A stretch of 5,917 nt of DNA, taken from assembly GCA_028699365.1 (NCBI GenBank), contig JAQVUQ010000185.1, positions 1 to 5,917 on the forward strand, given 5' to 3'. Source of the DNA: a bacterium. GTDB taxonomy: Bacteria > UBP13 > UBA5359. Positions 5,110-5,917 of the stretch are shown in pieces. The position numbers were made by a program, and so were the translations under genes. A model generated the notes under the pieces. That model searched no databases. It had not been told where the DNA came from and worked only from the letters and a program-made list of their open reading frames with translations. Numbering within the stretch: the stretch's first letter is position 1; each line of letters starts with the position of its first letter.

Positions 5110-5917
5110 CGAATAAAATCATCCTTCTTTACGGAGGCTGAAACGTATCCTGCCAACGCTTCCCGCGCAGCCGCAAAATAACATCTGTCGCTGACCAGAC
5201 GCAGGGCCTGCCCTGCCAGAGAAGGCCTTTGCCAGACGGCGTCACCGGACAGAACCCTGCGACAGAGAGCTTCGCACCAGTTACCGGCAGACAGCACCCG
5301 GTCGACAAACATGTTTACCGGATTGAGGCGGGTGGACAGCGCCACTCGCCAGTGCGGATGCTTATGGTAGAAATACGCCGCCGACCGGCCCTGTGCCGTC
5401 GCCCTGTGACAGGCGCTTTCCAGACGCTGCGATATATCTTCCGGCTGTGGCGGCGTATAGTAGTGAAATACCGGCGCATTCTTCAGGACGAGGGCACGGC
5501 ATCCCGAACTGCGCAGACGGTGTCCCAACTCCAGATCCTCCCAGCCGTATCCGGTAAAATTCTCGTCAAACCCTCCGACCTGGTCGAAAACCTTCCGGCG
5601 CAGGGAGACGTTGATCGAAAAGAAGGCACAGGGAATATCAGTAAACTTCACTTTGTAGCCTTCGGGTAAGGACAGGCGGTCAACCCAGACCACCGGGCCT
5701 CGGGCTACCAGATTATCCGCCTGCCTGTGCGCCGAACAGTGCTGTTTGACCAATCCGGGGGCGATTACCAGATCATCGTCCAGAAAGAGCAGGACCTCGC
5801 CGGCCGAAGCGGCTACGGCCCGGTTACGGGTAGCGGCGTTACCCATATGCCTATCGGGCAGGTAGACCAGACGCTCATCATGGAAACCCCTGACCACTTC
5901 AGACGTATTATCCTCCG
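5106..5917 (-). CDS. Family 2 glycosyltransferase with galactosyltransferase-like C-terminal segment, N-terminus cut by window edge
   Basis: The frame is open to the window edge, giving 269 residues. The first visible residues, EDNTSEVVRGF, continue the typical GT2 pattern VDDGS-x-D-x-T, so only about 40 N-terminal residues should be missing; an internal GTG at 5897 is not the likely start. GNAATRNRAV (25-34) and LLFLDDDL (42-49) are GT2 motifs, with the DDD as the metal/nucleotide-sugar site. FSINVSLRRKVFDQVGGFDE (99-118) and FTGYGWEDLELGHRL (120-134) match the Glyco_transf_7C galactosyltransferase-like region, with the ED pair (126-127) probably serving as catalytic base or acceptor contact. 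The remaining 130 residues are basic and helical with no clear membrane segment. It is probably a cytosolic enzyme adding a hexose to a lipid-linked glycan. The stop overlaps the start of the LpxB-related gene by four bases (ATGA), indicating an operon. The sugar is not predictable. Confidence 0.92.
   Translation of the reverse strand, partial: EDNTSEVVRGFHDERLVYLPDRHMGNAATRNRAVAASAGEVLLFLDDDLVIAPGLVKQHCSAHRQADNLVARGPVVWVDRLSLPEGYKVKFTDIPCAFFSINVSLRRKVFDQVGGFDENFTGYGWEDLELGHRLRSSGCRALVLKNAPVFHYYTPPQPEDISQRLESACHRATAQGRSAAYFYHKHPHWRVALSTRLNPVNMFVDRVLSAGNWCEALCRRVLSGDAVWQRPSLAGQALRLVSDRCYFAAAREALAGYVSASVKKDDFIR

Noticed and set aside
4354-5181. Long open frame (275 codons) on the plus strand opposite the LpxB-related gene
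   Set aside because: The opposite strand encodes a recognisable family in full, and this frame has no recognisable motifs and an atypical composition rich in Ser, Arg and Gln. It is an antisense shadow.
5895-5897. GTG at 5897 as the start of the right-hand GT2
   Set aside because: The frame continues open to the edge and the residues before it (EDNTSE) fit the conserved GT2 N-terminal motif, so the gene starts outside the window.
1-5917. Transposase, integrase, tRNA, rRNA, CRISPR array or riboswitch
   Set aside because: I read both strands for these and saw no matching protein motifs, regularly spaced repeats, or cloverleaf or conserved aptamer sequences.

Overview
The window is a cell-envelope polysaccharide/lipopolysaccharide locus from a diderm bacterium. 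The evidence for an outer membrane is an LptC-like LPS-export protein (844-1437, minus strand) and a lipid-A-disaccharide-synthase-related glycosyltransferase (3946-5109, minus strand). The LpxB-like protein resembles the divergent 'LpxB-related' family (TIGR03492 type) more than canonical proteobacterial LpxB, and codon use is moderately GC-rich. A non-proteobacterial diderm such as a member of Synergistota is possible, but the lineage is an inference with low confidence.

Layout, right to left along the minus strand: a GT2 glycosyltransferase with a galactosyltransferase-like C-terminal segment (5106-5917, N-terminus outside the window); an LpxB-related glycosyltransferase coupled to it by an ATGA overlap; then an AT-rich two-gene block; then a cytoplasmic metallophosphatase of the 5'-nucleotidase family (1434-2159); lptC-like (844-1437), coupled to it by a TTGA overlap; and a DPM1-like polyprenyl-phosphate GT2 (1-824, C-terminus outside the window). 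The flanking minus-strand genes are tightly packed and look like operon members.

The AT-rich block (about 2198-3949) holds two divergently transcribed genes: a TOD1/MUCI70 (DUF616)-type glycosyltransferase on the minus strand and a compact GT4 glycosyltransferase on the plus strand. Its sampled 60-base lines run 33-43% G+C, against 57% in sampled lines of the flanks. The plus-strand gene breaks the run of minus-strand genes, and its stop codon overlaps the convergent stop of the LpxB-related gene in a single TTAA. The block looks like an acquired glycosyltransferase cassette placed in an older envelope operon. Each of its two intergenic regions carries a good extended -10 promoter of the form ATGCTATWAT.

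Taken together, the genes suggest lipid-linked sugar supply (DPM1-like GT2), glycan assembly (three other glycosyltransferases and the LpxB-related enzyme) and transport of the finished lipopolysaccharide (LptC). The metallophosphatase has an intact metal site but altered catalytic-dyad positions. There are no RNA genes, CRISPR arrays, transposases or integrases in the window, and no gene-free stretch longer than 300 bases.
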